This document shows, one piece after another, positions 1-8,228 of a DNA stretch of 64,000 nucleotides; the stretch's first letter is position 1; each line of letters begins with the position of its first letter. Made by a program: the position numbers and the translations under genes. The DNA lies in contig NZ_JAFBIY010000001.1 in NCBI RefSeq assembly GCF_021531975.1, positions 372,001-436,000 on the forward strand, in the 5' to 3' direction. This DNA comes from Faecalicatena contorta. GTDB lineage: Bacteria > Bacillota > Clostridia > Lachnospirales > Lachnospiraceae. The notes below the pieces were generated by a model, which did not search any database, was not told the DNA's origin, and saw only the letters and a list, made by a program, of their open reading frames with translations.

Positions 1-1
1 T

Positions 2-961
2 AAAAAAGTATTTACGATTAAAGACGCAATTGAAGCTGATAAAAAAGCATTTCAGCTGGTTGTAGAAGGAAAATGTAACGCACCGCTTCGTACAAACATT
101 CAGGCAGAGAAATATGATGGTTGTTTCTTATTTATGCCGGCATATGTAGAAGAGATGGATACAGCATCTCTGAAGATCATTAATATTTTCCCACACAATA
201 TTGATAATGGAATCCCATCATCTCCGGCACAGGTATTATTGATTGATGGGAAGACAGGTGTTGTGACAGCTGTTTTGGATGGTACTTATGTTACACAGCT
301 TCGTACAGGAGCAGCATCAGGAGCAGCATTTGATGTTCTGGCAAAGAAAGACTGCAGAATCGGTGCTCTTATCGGTACCGGCGGACAGGCAGCAACTCAG
401 CTTGAAGCTATGATAGCAGCAAGAAAACTTGATGAAGTCAGAGTATATGATCTGAATTATGATCGTACGGTAGATTTCGCAGCACGTATGCAGGAAGAAC
501 TGAAAGAATATGGTACGAAGATCGTTGCAGTGAAGTCTTCTGATGAAGCAATTGATGATGCTGACTTATTAATCACAGTAACACCTTCATCCAAACCAGT
601 ATTTGACGGAACAAAGATTAAAAAAGGATGTACGATCAGCTGTGTTGGTGCATATCAGCATCATATGCAGGAGATGGACCCGGCAATCCTGCCTCGCGCC
701 TCTAAGATTTACTTTGATTCTGAGGACGCTGTATTATCCGAATCCGGTGATATTTTAATCCCATTAGAGGAAGGAATCATTACAAAAGAAGATTTCACCG
801 GAGATCTGGGAAATGTAATCAAAGGTGAGCTGGTTGGTCGTGAAAATGATGATGAGATTATCGTATTTGAAACAGTAGGCGTTGCTACACAGGATCTGGT
901 TGCTGCAAGAGAAATCTATGATAAGGCAGTAGCAGCAGGCGTAGGAATGAACTGGGATTAA
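2..961 (+). CDS. Ornithine cyclodeaminase / mu-crystallin family protein, 5' truncated by window
   Basis: NAD(P)-dependent family that includes ornithine cyclodeaminase, alanine dehydrogenase and ketimine reductases; it acts on small amino or imino acids in the cytoplasm. The frame is open from base 2, so the true start lies outside the window; an internal ATG at 134 is not the start because upstream residues (KAFQLVVEGKCNAPLRT) read as family sequence. A Rossmann motif GTGGQA and the substrate-loop motif QLRTGAASG are visible. It is followed 38 bases later by a tautomerase gene, probably co-transcribed. The exact substrate cannot be told from sequence. Confidence 0.85.
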   Translation, partial: KKVFTIKDAIEADKKAFQLVVEGKCNAPLRTNIQAEKYDGCFLFMPAYVEEMDTASLKIINIFPHNIDNGIPSSPAQVLLIDGKTGVVTAVLDGTYVTQLRTGAASGAAFDVLAKKDCRIGALIGTGGQAATQLEAMIAARKLDEVRVYDLNYDRTVDFAARMQEELKEYGTKIVAVKSSDEAIDDADLLITVTPSSKPVFDGTKIKKGCTISCVGAYQHHMQEMDPAILPRASKIYFDSEDAVLSESGDILIPLEEGIITKEDFTGDLGNVIKGELVGRENDDEIIVFETVGVATQDLVAAREIYDKAVAAGVGMNWD

Positions 962-999
962 AAATACGAAAGAGCTCTTTCAGACAAAGGAGGAACAAT

Positions 1000-1212
1000 A
1001 TGCCACATATTTTAATTAAAATGTATCCGGGAAGAACGGAAGAAGTGAAAAAAGATCTTGCAGAAAAAACAAGAGATTTCTTAATGAAAGAAATGGGTAT
1101 GGATGCAAAATACTTTTCTGTATCCGTAGAAGAAGTAGAAAAAGAGAAATGGAATGAAGAGGTTGTAGACAAAATTCCAGCGGAAGACCTCTATATAAAA
1201 GCAAATTTCTAG
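1000..1212 (+). CDS. 4-oxalocrotonate tautomerase family protein (PptA-like)
   Basis: A 70-residue tautomerase superfamily subunit. The N-terminus MPHILIKMYPGR places the catalytic proline directly after the initiator methionine, which is expected to be removed. The sequence PHI-IK and the SVEEV..E.W core resemble the PptA (YdcE) subgroup more than XylH. A good ribosome site (AAAGGAGGA) precedes it. It lies just behind the cyclodeaminase-family gene and probably shares its transcript, which suggests enol/keto or imine/enamine processing of the same metabolite; that link is inference. Confidence 0.85.
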   Translation: MPHILIKMYPGRTEEVKKDLAEKTRDFLMKEMGMDAKYFSVSVEEVEKEKWNEEVVDKIPAEDLYIKANF

Positions 1213-1272
1213 TTGCTATGACATAAAACCCCGAATAAATAAGCACAATCATCTCTCTCCAGAATGAATGTG

Positions 1273-1319
1273 AAAAAAGCAGGCACAAAACATCTTCGTT
1301 GTTTTGTACCTGTTTTTTT
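1273..1319 (+). terminator. Rho-independent terminator after the tautomerase
   Basis: AAAAAGCAGGCACAAAAC pairs with GTTTTGTACCTGTTTTT across a six-base loop with small mismatches and ends in a run of T. It closes the cyclodeaminase-tautomerase transcript. Confidence 0.8.
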
Positions 1320-1407
1320 GCGGTTTTTTGCGGGATATAGGGAAAAAACTGGACAAATATAAGAAAACAGCGATAGAATATATGGCAGACAGAAAGGGGA
1401 GAAAAAT

Positions 1408-1908
1408 ATGGGCGAACAATTAACCAGAAGTGATGTGAAGAAGATAAAAGAAGAAATCGAATATCGTAAGCTTGTTGTGCGAAAAAAAGAACTGGAAGCA
1501 GTAAAAGAAGCAAGAGCACAGGGAGATTTGAGTGAGAACTTCGAATATAAGGCGGCAAAGCAGGATAAGAACCGTAACGAAAGCAGGATTCGTTATCTGG
1601 AAAGAATGCTGAAAAATGCCACAATCGTTTCCGACGATTCCAGAGATGATGAAGTGGGTATCAACAATACGGTAGACGTATACTTTGAAGGAGACGATGA
1701 GGTAGAAACATATCGTCTGGTCACAAGCGTGAGGGGAAATTCACTGCAAGGACTGATCAGTATTGAGTCACCGCTTGGGAAGGCGCTTCTCGGACGAAAA
1801 GAAGGCGAGCGCGTTTGGGTAGAGGCAGGAGCCGGCGGATACTACGTTGTTATTCGCAATATAGACAAAACAAGCGATGATACGAACGATACATTGCGGA
1901 AATATTAA
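1408..1908 (+). CDS. greA: GreA/GreB family transcription elongation factor
   Basis: A 166-residue protein with the GreA layout: an N-terminal antiparallel coiled coil carrying the acidic tip (GDLSENFEYKAAKQ, about residues 38-51) that enters the RNA polymerase secondary channel to stimulate cleavage of backtracked RNA, then a C-terminal FKBP-like domain (SPLGKALLGRKEGERV). The N-terminus lacks the usual longer start of canonical GreA, so this may be a paralogue. The start is set by AAAGGGGAG nine bases upstream. The stop codon sits inside a long palindrome. Confidence 0.88.
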   Translation: MGEQLTRSDVKKIKEEIEYRKLVVRKKELEAVKEARAQGDLSENFEYKAAKQDKNRNESRIRYLERMLKNATIVSDDSRDDEVGINNTVDVYFEGDDEVETYRLVTSVRGNSLQGLISIESPLGKALLGRKEGERVWVEAGAGGYYVVIRNIDKTSDDTNDTLRKY

Positions 1909-1950
1909 TTGGGGACGGGGTTTTTTGAAAAAAACCCCGTCCCCAATTAA
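1905..1950. repeat. Palindromic GGGGACGGGG repeat, copy 1
   Basis: Perfect 22-bp inverted repeat with a two-base centre. The arm reads TTAATTGGGGACGGGGTTTTTT. It includes the stop codon of the upstream gene and could act as a bidirectional terminator. Related palindromes lie at 2189, 12527 and 49234. Confidence 0.9.
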
Positions 1951-1966
1951 AAAAGGGGTGTCCCCA

Positions 1967-1994
1967 TTGCAATATTTTTGTGATGTAGTATAAT
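1967..1994 (+). promoter_or_regulatory. Predicted sigma-A promoter of the thiamine operon
   Basis: TTGCAA at 1967 and TATAAT at 1989 with a 16-base spacer, immediately upstream of the TPP riboswitch. Confidence 0.7.
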
Positions 1995-2012
1995 AAAAGC
2001 CGTAAAATAAAA

Positions 2013-2100
2013 AACGGGGAGCTTGTCAGGAGCAGGCTGAGAGTAGGCTGATACCGCCTTGACCCGGGAACCTGATTTGGATAATGCCAACGTAGGAATG
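2013..2100 (+). ncRNA. TPP riboswitch (THI element)
   Basis: Contains the defining conserved pieces in order: GGGGAGC, GGCTGAGA, GACCCG, GAACCTGAT, TGGATAATGCCA and CGTAGGAATG. These form the two sensor arms that bind thiamine pyrophosphate. It lies between a sigma-A promoter and a 14-bp hairpin and precedes thiM, so control by premature termination is expected for the whole thiM-thiE-HAD-thiD-cytX group. Confidence 0.95.
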
Positions 2101-2113
2101 AATATTCGTAAAG

Positions 2114-2148
2114 AAAGCGGATGTACCGATACGTGGTATATCCGCTTT
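2114..2148 (+). terminator. Riboswitch expression-platform hairpin
   Basis: AAAGCGGATGTACC pairs with GGTATATCCGCTTT (14 bp, one G-U) around a seven-base loop, directly after the TPP aptamer. The T tract is short (CTTTATT), so termination strength is uncertain, but the position fits a riboswitch terminator. Confidence 0.7.
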
Positions 2149-2188
2149 ATTAATGCAAAATTCAAAAAGGGACACGGTTAATTTAATC

Positions 2189-2223
2189 TGGGACGGAGTA
2201 AAATGAAAAAAACCCCGTCCCCA
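2189..2223. repeat. Degenerate GGGGACGGGG palindrome, copy 2
   Basis: CTGGGACGG at 2188 and CCGTCCCCA at 2216 form an imperfect copy of the palindrome at 1905. It sits in the leader just before the thiM ribosome site and may add a second hairpin to the leader. Confidence 0.65.
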
Positions 2224-2243
2224 ACTGAGAAGGAGGACGAAAA

Positions 2244-3065
2244 ATGTTAGGAACGTGTATTGAAAATGTAAGGAATTCTGTGCCGCTTGTACACAACATC
2301 ACGAATTATGTTACGGTGAATGATGTGGCGAATGTGCTTCTTGCCTGTGGCGGCAGCCCGATCATGTCGGATGAACCGGAGGATGTGGCGGAAATTACAT
2401 CAATTTGTGGTGGCTTGAATATTAATATTGGAACATTGAACCAGAGAAGTATTGAAGGGATGTTTGTGGCAGGAAAGAGAGCGAATGAGCTTGGACATCC
2501 GATTCTTCTTGATCCGGTAGGAGCCGGAGCCAGTACCCTTCGTACGAATACAGCGGTTAAGATTATGGATGAGCTTAAACTGGATGTGGTTCGTGGAAAT
2601 ATCTCTGAAATCAAAACGCTTGCTTTAGGAAGTGGCACAACAAAAGGGGTAGATGCAGATGTGGCAGATGCAGTAACAGAAGAGAATCTGGATGATGCGG
2701 TTGCATTTGCGAAGGATTTTGCGAAGAAGGCAGGCTGTATTGTTGCCATTACGGGAGCTATTGATCTTGTAAGTGATGGAGACAGATGTTTTGTTATTCG
2801 AAACGGTCGTCCGGAGATGGGAAAGATTACCGGAACCGGATGTCAGCTTTCGGGTATGATGACTGCATTTGTTGTAGCTAATCCAGAACAGAAGCTTGAA
2901 GCAGCGGCAGCCGCAGTGTGTACAATGGGTCTTGCCGGCGAGATCGGATGGAGCCGCATGCAGGAGGGAGATGGCAATTCCACTTACCGTAACCGTATTA
3001 TTGATGCAATCTATAACATGGATAAAGAAACATTAGATAAAGGAGCAAAATATGAAGTGCGATAA
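2244..3065 (+). CDS. thiM: Hydroxyethylthiazole kinase
   Basis: A 273-residue salvage enzyme that phosphorylates 4-methyl-5-(2-hydroxyethyl)thiazole with ATP, giving the thiazole half of thiamine. Family signatures seen: PLVHNITNYVTVNDVAN and GGSPIMSDEPEDV at the N-terminus, LDPVGAGAS, and the C-terminal anion-hole motif ITGTGCQLSG with its catalytic cysteine. AGAAGGAGGACG precedes the ATG. It is first in the riboswitch-controlled operon and its 3' end overlaps thiE by 14 bases. No de novo thiazole genes are present here, so this operon is salvage type. Confidence 0.95.
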   Translation: MLGTCIENVRNSVPLVHNITNYVTVNDVANVLLACGGSPIMSDEPEDVAEITSICGGLNINIGTLNQRSIEGMFVAGKRANELGHPILLDPVGAGASTLRTNTAVKIMDELKLDVVRGNISEIKTLALGSGTTKGVDADVADAVTEENLDDAVAFAKDFAKKAGCIVAITGAIDLVSDGDRCFVIRNGRPEMGKITGTGCQLSGMMTAFVVANPEQKLEAAAAAVCTMGLAGEIGWSRMQEGDGNSTYRNRIIDAIYNMDKETLDKGAKYEVR

Positions 3066-3693
3066 GAAAGATCTGCTGCTTTATGCAGTAACAGACAGAA
3101 GCTGGCTGAATGGTGACACGTTGTATCATCAGGTGGAGCAGACGCTGGAAGGCGGAGCAACATTTATTCAGCTTCGCGAAAAGGAGCTTGATGAGGAACA
3201 TTTCCTTGAGGAAGCCAGGGAAATAAAAGAACTTTGCAAAAAATACCATGTGCCGTTTGTGATTAATGATAATGTAGATATTGCACTTGCCATGGATGCG
3301 GATGGTGTACATGTGGGACAAAGTGATATGGAAGCAGGAGATGTGCGGGCAAAGCTTGGTCCGGACAAGATCATCGGTGTTTCTGCCCAGACGGTAGAGC
3401 AGGCACTTCTGGCACAGGAAAGAGGGGCAGACTATCTGGGCGTGGGCGCTGTTTTCCATACGGGTTCTAAGGCAGATGCGCAGGATGTCAGTCATGATAC
3501 ACTAAAGGCAATCTGTGAAGCTGTGGATATTCCGGTCATCGCTATTGGTGGAATCGGCAAAGGAAATGTGATGGAACTTGCAGGTAAAGGTCTTTGCGGA
3601 ATCGCTGTTATCAGCGCTATTTTTGCACAGCCGGATATTAAGGCGGCTACGGAAGAACTGAAGAGTCTGACAGAGAAAATGGTGAACGCATGA
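3052..3693 (+). CDS. thiE: Thiamine-phosphate synthase
   Basis: A 213-residue TIM-barrel enzyme joining HMP pyrophosphate to thiazole phosphate to form thiamine monophosphate. Motifs: IQLREKEL, FVINDNVDIALAMDADGVHVGQ, GVSAQT, YLGVGAVFHTGSKAD and PVIAIGGIGKGN. It overlaps thiM and the next gene, indicating translational coupling in the salvage operon. Confidence 0.95.
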   Translation: MKCDKKDLLLYAVTDRSWLNGDTLYHQVEQTLEGGATFIQLREKELDEEHFLEEAREIKELCKKYHVPFVINDNVDIALAMDADGVHVGQSDMEAGDVRAKLGPDKIIGVSAQTVEQALLAQERGADYLGVGAVFHTGSKADAQDVSHDTLKAICEAVDIPVIAIGGIGKGNVMELAGKGLCGIAVISAIFAQPDIKAATEELKSLTEKMVNA

Positions 3694-4367
3694 TAAAGTT
3701 GGAAAATATGAAGGGAGCAATTTTTGATGTGGATGGAACGCTCCTTGATTCCATGGAGATCTGGAATCATGTCGGAGACCGGTATCTTAAGAACAGAGGC
3801 ATAATACCGGAGCCGGGGCTTAGCGATGCTCTTGCTGCTATGACGGTAGGCGAGGGCGCTGCTTATGTAAAGGAGCGTTATCATTTGCCGGAAAGCACAG
3901 CTGATATCGCACGGGGAGTCATGGATATAGTGAAAGACTTCTATTATAATGAAGCGCAGTTGAAACCCGGTGCGAAAGAACTTCTGGAGCTTCTTTCGGA
4001 AAAAGGGATTGGTATGACTGTTGCTACATCCAGTGAGCGGGAGCATATTGAAAAAGCATTTGAACGTCTGGGGATTTTGCACTATTTCCGGCAAATTTTT
4101 ACATGTACGGAGGTGGGTGCAGGGAAAACGAAGCCCCTGGTATATGAAAAGGCAGCACAGGCTCTGGAAACAAATCCTGCGGAAACTCTTGTTTTTGAGG
4201 ATGCTCTTTATGCTGCGATAACTGCGAAAGATGCGGGGTTTGTCACGGTCGGTGTATACGACAGGTTCAGTGAGGCAGATAAGCAAACTATGCAGGAAAA
4301 GGCAGATATTTTTCTGTCTGACCTTCGGGATTTTGAAAAATTGTGGGAAATTATATCTGAAATATAA
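3690..4367 (+). CDS. HAD-superfamily hydrolase in thiamine operon
   Basis: A 225-residue haloacid-dehalogenase phosphatase of the beta-phosphoglucomutase-like subfamily. Motif I is FDVDGTLLDSM (nucleophile Asp and acid/base Asp), motif II TVATSSE, motif III lysine in GKTKP, motif IV FEDALYA. It overlaps thiE by four bases (ATGA), so it belongs to the operon. A role as a phosphatase for thiamine monophosphate or a pathway intermediate is inferred from position only; HAD substrate range cannot be read from motifs. Confidence 0.85.
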   Translation: MIKLENMKGAIFDVDGTLLDSMEIWNHVGDRYLKNRGIIPEPGLSDALAAMTVGEGAAYVKERYHLPESTADIARGVMDIVKDFYYNEAQLKPGAKELLELLSEKGIGMTVATSSEREHIEKAFERLGILHYFRQIFTCTEVGAGKTKPLVYEKAAQALETNPAETLVFEDALYAAITAKDAGFVTVGVYDRFSEADKQTMQEKADIFLSDLRDFEKLWEIISEI

Positions 4368-4461
4368 AAGTAGGATATAAAATGCGGCAGGTCGGGGGCA
4401 CCACTTTCTGTCGCTATAGAAAATTAATGCGTAATTAATCAGAAGAAAGGAAGTAGAACAA

Positions 4462-5277
4462 ATGAGAACAGCATTAACAATTGCTGGAAGCGATTCCAGC
4501 GGAGGCGCCGGCATTCAGGCAGATATCAAGACAATGATGGCAAATGGCGTATATGCCATGAGCGCGATCACAGCCTTAACTGCACAGAATACGACCGGTG
4601 TAACAGGGATTATGGAGGTGACTCCGGAATTTTTGGGAGAACAGTTGGATAATATTTTTACAGATATTCGCCCGAATGCAGTAAAAATTGGGATGGTATC
4701 AGCAAGCCCGATTATTGTGAAAATTGCTGAAAAACTCAAAGAATATAAGGCGGAAAATATAGTGGTCGATCCGGTCATGGTTGCAACCAGCGGTTCTAAA
4801 CTGATCAGTGACGAAGCGATCGCTACACTGAAAAAGGAACTGCTTCCGATCGCTGCGGTATTGACTCCGAACATTCCAGAGGCAGAAGTACTCTCCGGCA
4901 TGGAGGTGAAAACAGAAGAGGATATGATCACTGCAGCAAAAATAATCAGTGAGACCTATCACTGTGCAGTATTATGCAAAGGCGGACATCAGTTAAATGA
5001 TGCCAATGACCTTCTGTATCGTGACGGTTCTTATAAATGGTTTTATGGAAAAAGAATTGACAATCCGAATACCCATGGAACGGGCTGTACCTTGTCCAGT
5101 GCGATTGCATCTAATCTGGCGAAAGGTTTCGACCTGGATACTTCTGTAGAGCGTGCCAAAGCATACATTTCCGGGGCACTGGCAGATATGCTGGATCTTG
5201 GAAAAGGAAGCGGACCAATGAATCATGGCTTTGCGATTACAGGTGAATATACAAAGCTGGCAGAACAGGAGGCATAA
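4462..5277 (+). CDS. thiD: Hydroxymethylpyrimidine (phosphate) kinase
   Basis: A 271-residue ribokinase-fold enzyme that phosphorylates HMP and HMP phosphate for thiamine synthesis. Motifs: ALTIAGSDSSGGAGIQAD at the N-terminus, VVDPVMVATSGSKL, LTPNIPEAEVLSG, and the catalytic NPNTHGTGCTLSSAIA. It follows the HAD gene after a 94-base gap with its own AGAAAGGAAG ribosome site. No thiE fusion is present. Confidence 0.95.
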   Translation: MRTALTIAGSDSSGGAGIQADIKTMMANGVYAMSAITALTAQNTTGVTGIMEVTPEFLGEQLDNIFTDIRPNAVKIGMVSASPIIVKIAEKLKEYKAENIVVDPVMVATSGSKLISDEAIATLKKELLPIAAVLTPNIPEAEVLSGMEVKTEEDMITAAKIISETYHCAVLCKGGHQLNDANDLLYRDGSYKWFYGKRIDNPNTHGTGCTLSSAIASNLAKGFDLDTSVERAKAYISGALADMLDLGKGSGPMNHGFAITGEYTKLAEQEA

Positions 5278-5281
5278 TTAT

Positions 5282-6451
5282 ATGGAAGAAAAACGTACTT
5301 CAATTTTTGAAAATGGACTGATCTGGTTCGGCGCAGGTGTGTCTATCGCAGAAATCCTGACAGGAACATATCTTGCTCCGCTCGGATTCTCCAAAGGACT
5401 GACGGCTATTATAGTCGGTCATATCATTGGCTGTTTCATGCTTTTTCTTGCCGGTGTGATTGGCGGAAAAGTAAGAAAGAGCGCCATGGAAACCGTAAAA
5501 ATGAGTTTCGGACAAAAGGGGAGTCTGCTCTTTTCTGTGTTAAATGTGCTGCAGCTTGTGGGATGGACAGCCATTATGATCTATGACGGGGCTCTGGCAG
5601 CAGATGGCATCGTAAGTACGGGCAGATGGGTATGGTGTCTCGTGATCGGTGGACTGATTGTTCTGTGGATTCTGATTGGCATTACGAATCTTGGAAAAGT
5701 AAATGTCATTGCCATGACAGCCTTATTCATTCTGACAGTTATTTTGTGCAAAGTTATTTTCTTTGATAGTGGTGCAGTTGGAATGGCAGCAGATGACAGT
5801 ATGACATTTGGAGCGGCAGTAGAGCTTTCCGTTGCAATGCCATTATCCTGGCTCCCGCTGATCAGTGATTATACAAGAGAGGCAAAAGAACCGGTCAAAG
5901 CAACAGCAGTCAGTGCTGTTGTATATGGTATTGTCAGCAGCTGGATGTATATCATCGGTATGGGTGCTGCGATCTATACCGGAGAATATGATATTGCGCA
6001 GATCATGGTAAAAGCAGGACTTGGAATTGCAGGCCTTCTGATTATCGTATTTTCAACAGTTACGACAACATTTCTGGATGCTTATTCAGCAGGTATATCC
6101 AGTGAGTCGATCGTATCAAAGTTAAATGGAAAATACATGGCAATCGGAGTGACTGTAATCGGAACGATTGCAGCAATTGTTTACCCGATGGATAATATCA
6201 CAGATTTCCTGTATCTCATTGGTTCGGTATTTGCACCGATGATTGCCATTCAGATTGCAGACTTCTTTATCCTGAAAGCAGATAACAGCGCAGCTGCGGT
6301 AAATGCAGCAAATATGATCGTGTGGCTGATTGGATTTGTTGTATATCGTATCCTCATGAATGTTGATATACCGGTAGGAAATACGCTGCCGGATATGTTG
6401 ATAACAATCGTGCTGTGTCTGGTGGTAAATAAGGCTGTGCAGCGGGATTAA
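5282..6451 (+). CDS. cytX: Putative hydroxymethylpyrimidine transporter CytX
   Basis: A 389-residue NCS1-family permease (cytosine/HMP type) with about twelve hydrophobic helices. The N-terminal WFGAGVSIAEILTGTYLAPLG and the SWLPLISDYTREAKEP loop are family hallmarks. An upstream in-frame ATG at 5225 lies inside thiD; the start at 5282 is favoured because AGGAGG ends ten bases before it. Its place at the end of a TPP-riboswitch operon supports import of HMP for ThiD. Confidence 0.9.
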   Translation: MEEKRTSIFENGLIWFGAGVSIAEILTGTYLAPLGFSKGLTAIIVGHIIGCFMLFLAGVIGGKVRKSAMETVKMSFGQKGSLLFSVLNVLQLVGWTAIMIYDGALAADGIVSTGRWVWCLVIGGLIVLWILIGITNLGKVNVIAMTALFILTVILCKVIFFDSGAVGMAADDSMTFGAAVELSVAMPLSWLPLISDYTREAKEPVKATAVSAVVYGIVSSWMYIIGMGAAIYTGEYDIAQIMVKAGLGIAGLLIIVFSTVTTTFLDAYSAGISSESIVSKLNGKYMAIGVTVIGTIAAIVYPMDNITDFLYLIGSVFAPMIAIQIADFFILKADNSAAAVNAANMIVWLIGFVVYRILMNVDIPVGNTLPDMLITIVLCLVVNKAVQRD

Positions 6452-6467
6452 GAGATTTTGTTTTATG

Positions 6468-6833
6468 TTAGTTTCTGGCGCCCAATGTTCGTCCTGCCCA
6501 TACACCCATTAGGCAGAGCAAAAGGCTGAGTACTGCATAGATGGATCCGGTACTGTAGTTTTTCTGTTCAAAAAGAGTGAAGGTTTCCAGAGAAAAGGTG
6601 GAAAATGTAGTAAATCCGCCACAAAAACCTGTCTTTAGAAACAGGATGAGCCCGGAAGGGATGTTTTCGTGGGATTCAGCGATTCCGACAATACATCCAA
6701 TCAGAAATGCACCGATTAAGTTCGTAAGAAATGTCATAAATGGGAAATCGGTTCTGACGGTAACAGTGCTGAGTGCGTAACGAAGCATGGCTCCGAGAGC
6801 ACCGCCGAGACCGACATATATGTAAGGATTCAT
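6468..6833 (-). CDS. crcB: Fluoride channel CrcB/FluC
   Basis: A 121-residue, four-helix membrane protein that works as an antiparallel dimer exporting fluoride. Signature motifs: GGALGAMLRY, TNLIGAFLIG with the conserved Asn, and GFCGGFTTFSTF, the Phe-box region lining the pore. It is a single gene rather than the tandem pair found in many Firmicutes. No fluoride riboswitch is seen upstream; instead it shares a symmetric promoter region with the divergent flavoprotein gene. Its 3' end converges on cytX. Confidence 0.92.
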   Translation of the reverse strand: MNPYIYVGLGGALGAMLRYALSTVTVRTDFPFMTFLTNLIGAFLIGCIVGIAESHENIPSGLILFLKTGFCGGFTTFSTFSLETFTLFEQKNYSTGSIYAVLSLLLCLMGVWAGRTLGARN

Positions 6834-6855
6834 AATCGTTTACCTCCTGTAGGTA

Positions 6856-6908
6856 ATTATACTGTACCCCGGGGTATATTGCAAATATACCCCGGGGTAC
6901 AGTATAAT
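6856..6908. promoter_or_regulatory. Symmetric divergent promoter / operator
   Basis: A perfect 25-bp inverted repeat with a three-base centre. Each arm carries TACCCCGGGGTA between a shared self-complementary TTGCAA (6879-6884) and a TATAAT at the outer end (6903-6908 on plus, 6861-6856 on minus), with 18-base spacers. Both strands therefore read as the same promoter, with an identical dyad in each spacer that could be a repressor or activator site for crcB and the flavoprotein gene. Confidence 0.75.
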
Positions 6909-6934
6909 AAGTGGAAAAGGATGGTGTTTTAGAC

Positions 6935-7576
6935 ATGAAGGTTTTATTATTTAACGGAAGTGCGCACAAAGAAGGAAGTACATATACAGCCCTTAAGGAA
7001 GTGGCCGGCGAACTTGAGAAAGCAGGGATTGAAACGGAGATCGTACAGGTTGGCTCAGAGCTTATACGTGGCTGTGTTGGATGCGGAAGCTGTAAAGGCA
7101 AAGGTGAGAAAGCGTGCAAAGGACGTTGTGTGTTCAGTGATGATAAGGTGAACACCTGGATTGATATGGCAGAAGAGGCAGATGGATTTGTCTTTGGTTC
7201 GCCGGTATATTATGCGGCAGCCAGCGGCACGATGACATGTGCGATGGACAGGATGTTTTATGCCGGTAAGCGTGCGTTTGCCTACAAGCCGGCGGCAAGT
7301 GTGGTGTGTGCAAGACGCGCGGGAACAACAGCTGCATACGATCAGCTGAATAAATATATTGGCATCAACAATATGATCATGGTGCCGGCTCCGTATTGGA
7401 ATATGGTACATGGTAACGGTCCGGAGGAAGTGCGTCAGGATGAGGAAGGCATGTATATTATGCGAACGATCGGAAAGAATATGGCGTGGCTTCTCAAGCT
7501 TCTGGAGCATGGGAAAGAGGATGGCCTGACTCCGCCGGATACAGGAAAGCCGACCTTTACAAATTTCATTCGTTAG
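6935..7576 (+). CDS. Flavodoxin-like NAD(P)H-dependent oxidoreductase with compact Cys motif
   Basis: A 213-residue flavoprotein of the NADPH-dependent FMN reductase fold. The phosphate loop is FNGSAHKEGSTYTAL at residues 5-19. A cysteine cluster C-x2-C-x2-C-x7-C-x3-C near residues 44-62 resembles that of iron-sulfur flavoproteins, so it may hold a 4Fe-4S cluster. GSPVYYAAASGTMTCAMDR forms the flavin-binding second loop. The upstream GTG at 6911 is rejected because it lies at the expected transcription start; ATG 6935 matches the family N-terminus. Confidence 0.85.
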   Translation: MKVLLFNGSAHKEGSTYTALKEVAGELEKAGIETEIVQVGSELIRGCVGCGSCKGKGEKACKGRCVFSDDKVNTWIDMAEEADGFVFGSPVYYAAASGTMTCAMDRMFYAGKRAFAYKPAASVVCARRAGTTAAYDQLNKYIGINNMIMVPAPYWNMVHGNGPEEVRQDEEGMYIMRTIGKNMAWLLKLLEHGKEDGLTPPDTGKPTFTNFIR

Positions 7577-7620
7577 CGCATCTTAAACAGCGAAAGCGAA
7601 GAAGGGGAAGGAGTTATCGT

Positions 7621-8211
7621 ATGGGAGAAAAGACGGTAAGATTATATACGAGACAGAATGATAAGACGTTGTATCAGCTGGAAAGAGATGGACGAATTAT
7701 CAATCGACGTATTTATGTAGAAATGCATTTTGGGGATATTGCACCGCTTTTTATGGAAAGCTATGACTGGTTTACGAAAGAGGCAGCGAAAAGAGTGCCG
7801 AAGCCGGACGATGTACATGCGCCCATCTGGTGTTCGATCAGTGTGGAAAACTGTCTGAAACCAATCCCCGGGACGGTCGTTTATGTGCTGGATGTGCCGG
7901 AGGAACAGGTTATGTACTTTGATGATGTGAAATGGGATTATGTGCTGAATCGCATCTATCTCCCGAAAGACGAAAAGGATGCAGCAGAATACAGACAGCA
8001 CCTGAAAGACATCGGCGTGGCAAATGGTTTTGAATTTATTGAGGGAAGATATAAAGGGAAATATCCGGAGGAAGAACGAAGAATCCGAGAGAGCTGGCTC
8101 CGCTGCTTTGAGATCGATAACTGGACGATTTTCAATGTCTGTGGAAATCTGTGGGAGATTAAAAAGGAATGGGTACATAAAATTGTACATCCGGGCGAGC
8201 AGATAGAATAA
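7621..8211 (+). CDS. DUF3841 domain-containing protein
   Basis: A 196-residue soluble protein beginning with the T-RQ...L...L-RDG pattern of DUF3841 (TVRLYTRQNDKTLYQLERDG). It also carries W-S-V and a hydrophobic VVYVLDVPEEQVMYFDDVKWDYVLN segment typical of that family. Function is unknown. GGGAAGGAG precedes the ATG; the longer reading frame from 7486 overlaps the flavoprotein gene and is rejected. It may share a transcript with the gene upstream. Confidence 0.75.
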   Translation: MGEKTVRLYTRQNDKTLYQLERDGRIINRRIYVEMHFGDIAPLFMESYDWFTKEAAKRVPKPDDVHAPIWCSISVENCLKPIPGTVVYVLDVPEEQVMYFDDVKWDYVLNRIYLPKDEKDAAEYRQHLKDIGVANGFEFIEGRYKGKYPEEERRIRESWLRCFEIDNWTIFNVCGNLWEIKKEWVHKIVHPGEQIE

Positions 8212-8228
8212 AGGCGCAGCAGTTTCTG

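Noticed and set aside
1016-1624. Long minus-strand frame of about 200 codons
   Set aside because: It lies antisense to the tautomerase and greA genes, is Phe/Leu-rich as expected for the complement of Lys/Glu-rich genes, and has no domain.
3492-4514. 340-codon minus-strand frame opposite thiE and the HAD gene
   Set aside because: Shadow of two well-supported genes on the plus strand; no recognisable protein sequence.
6911-6937. GTG at 6911 as start of the flavoprotein gene
   Set aside because: It lies about at the expected transcription start from TATAAT 6903, has no ribosome site, and adds residues not seen in the family.
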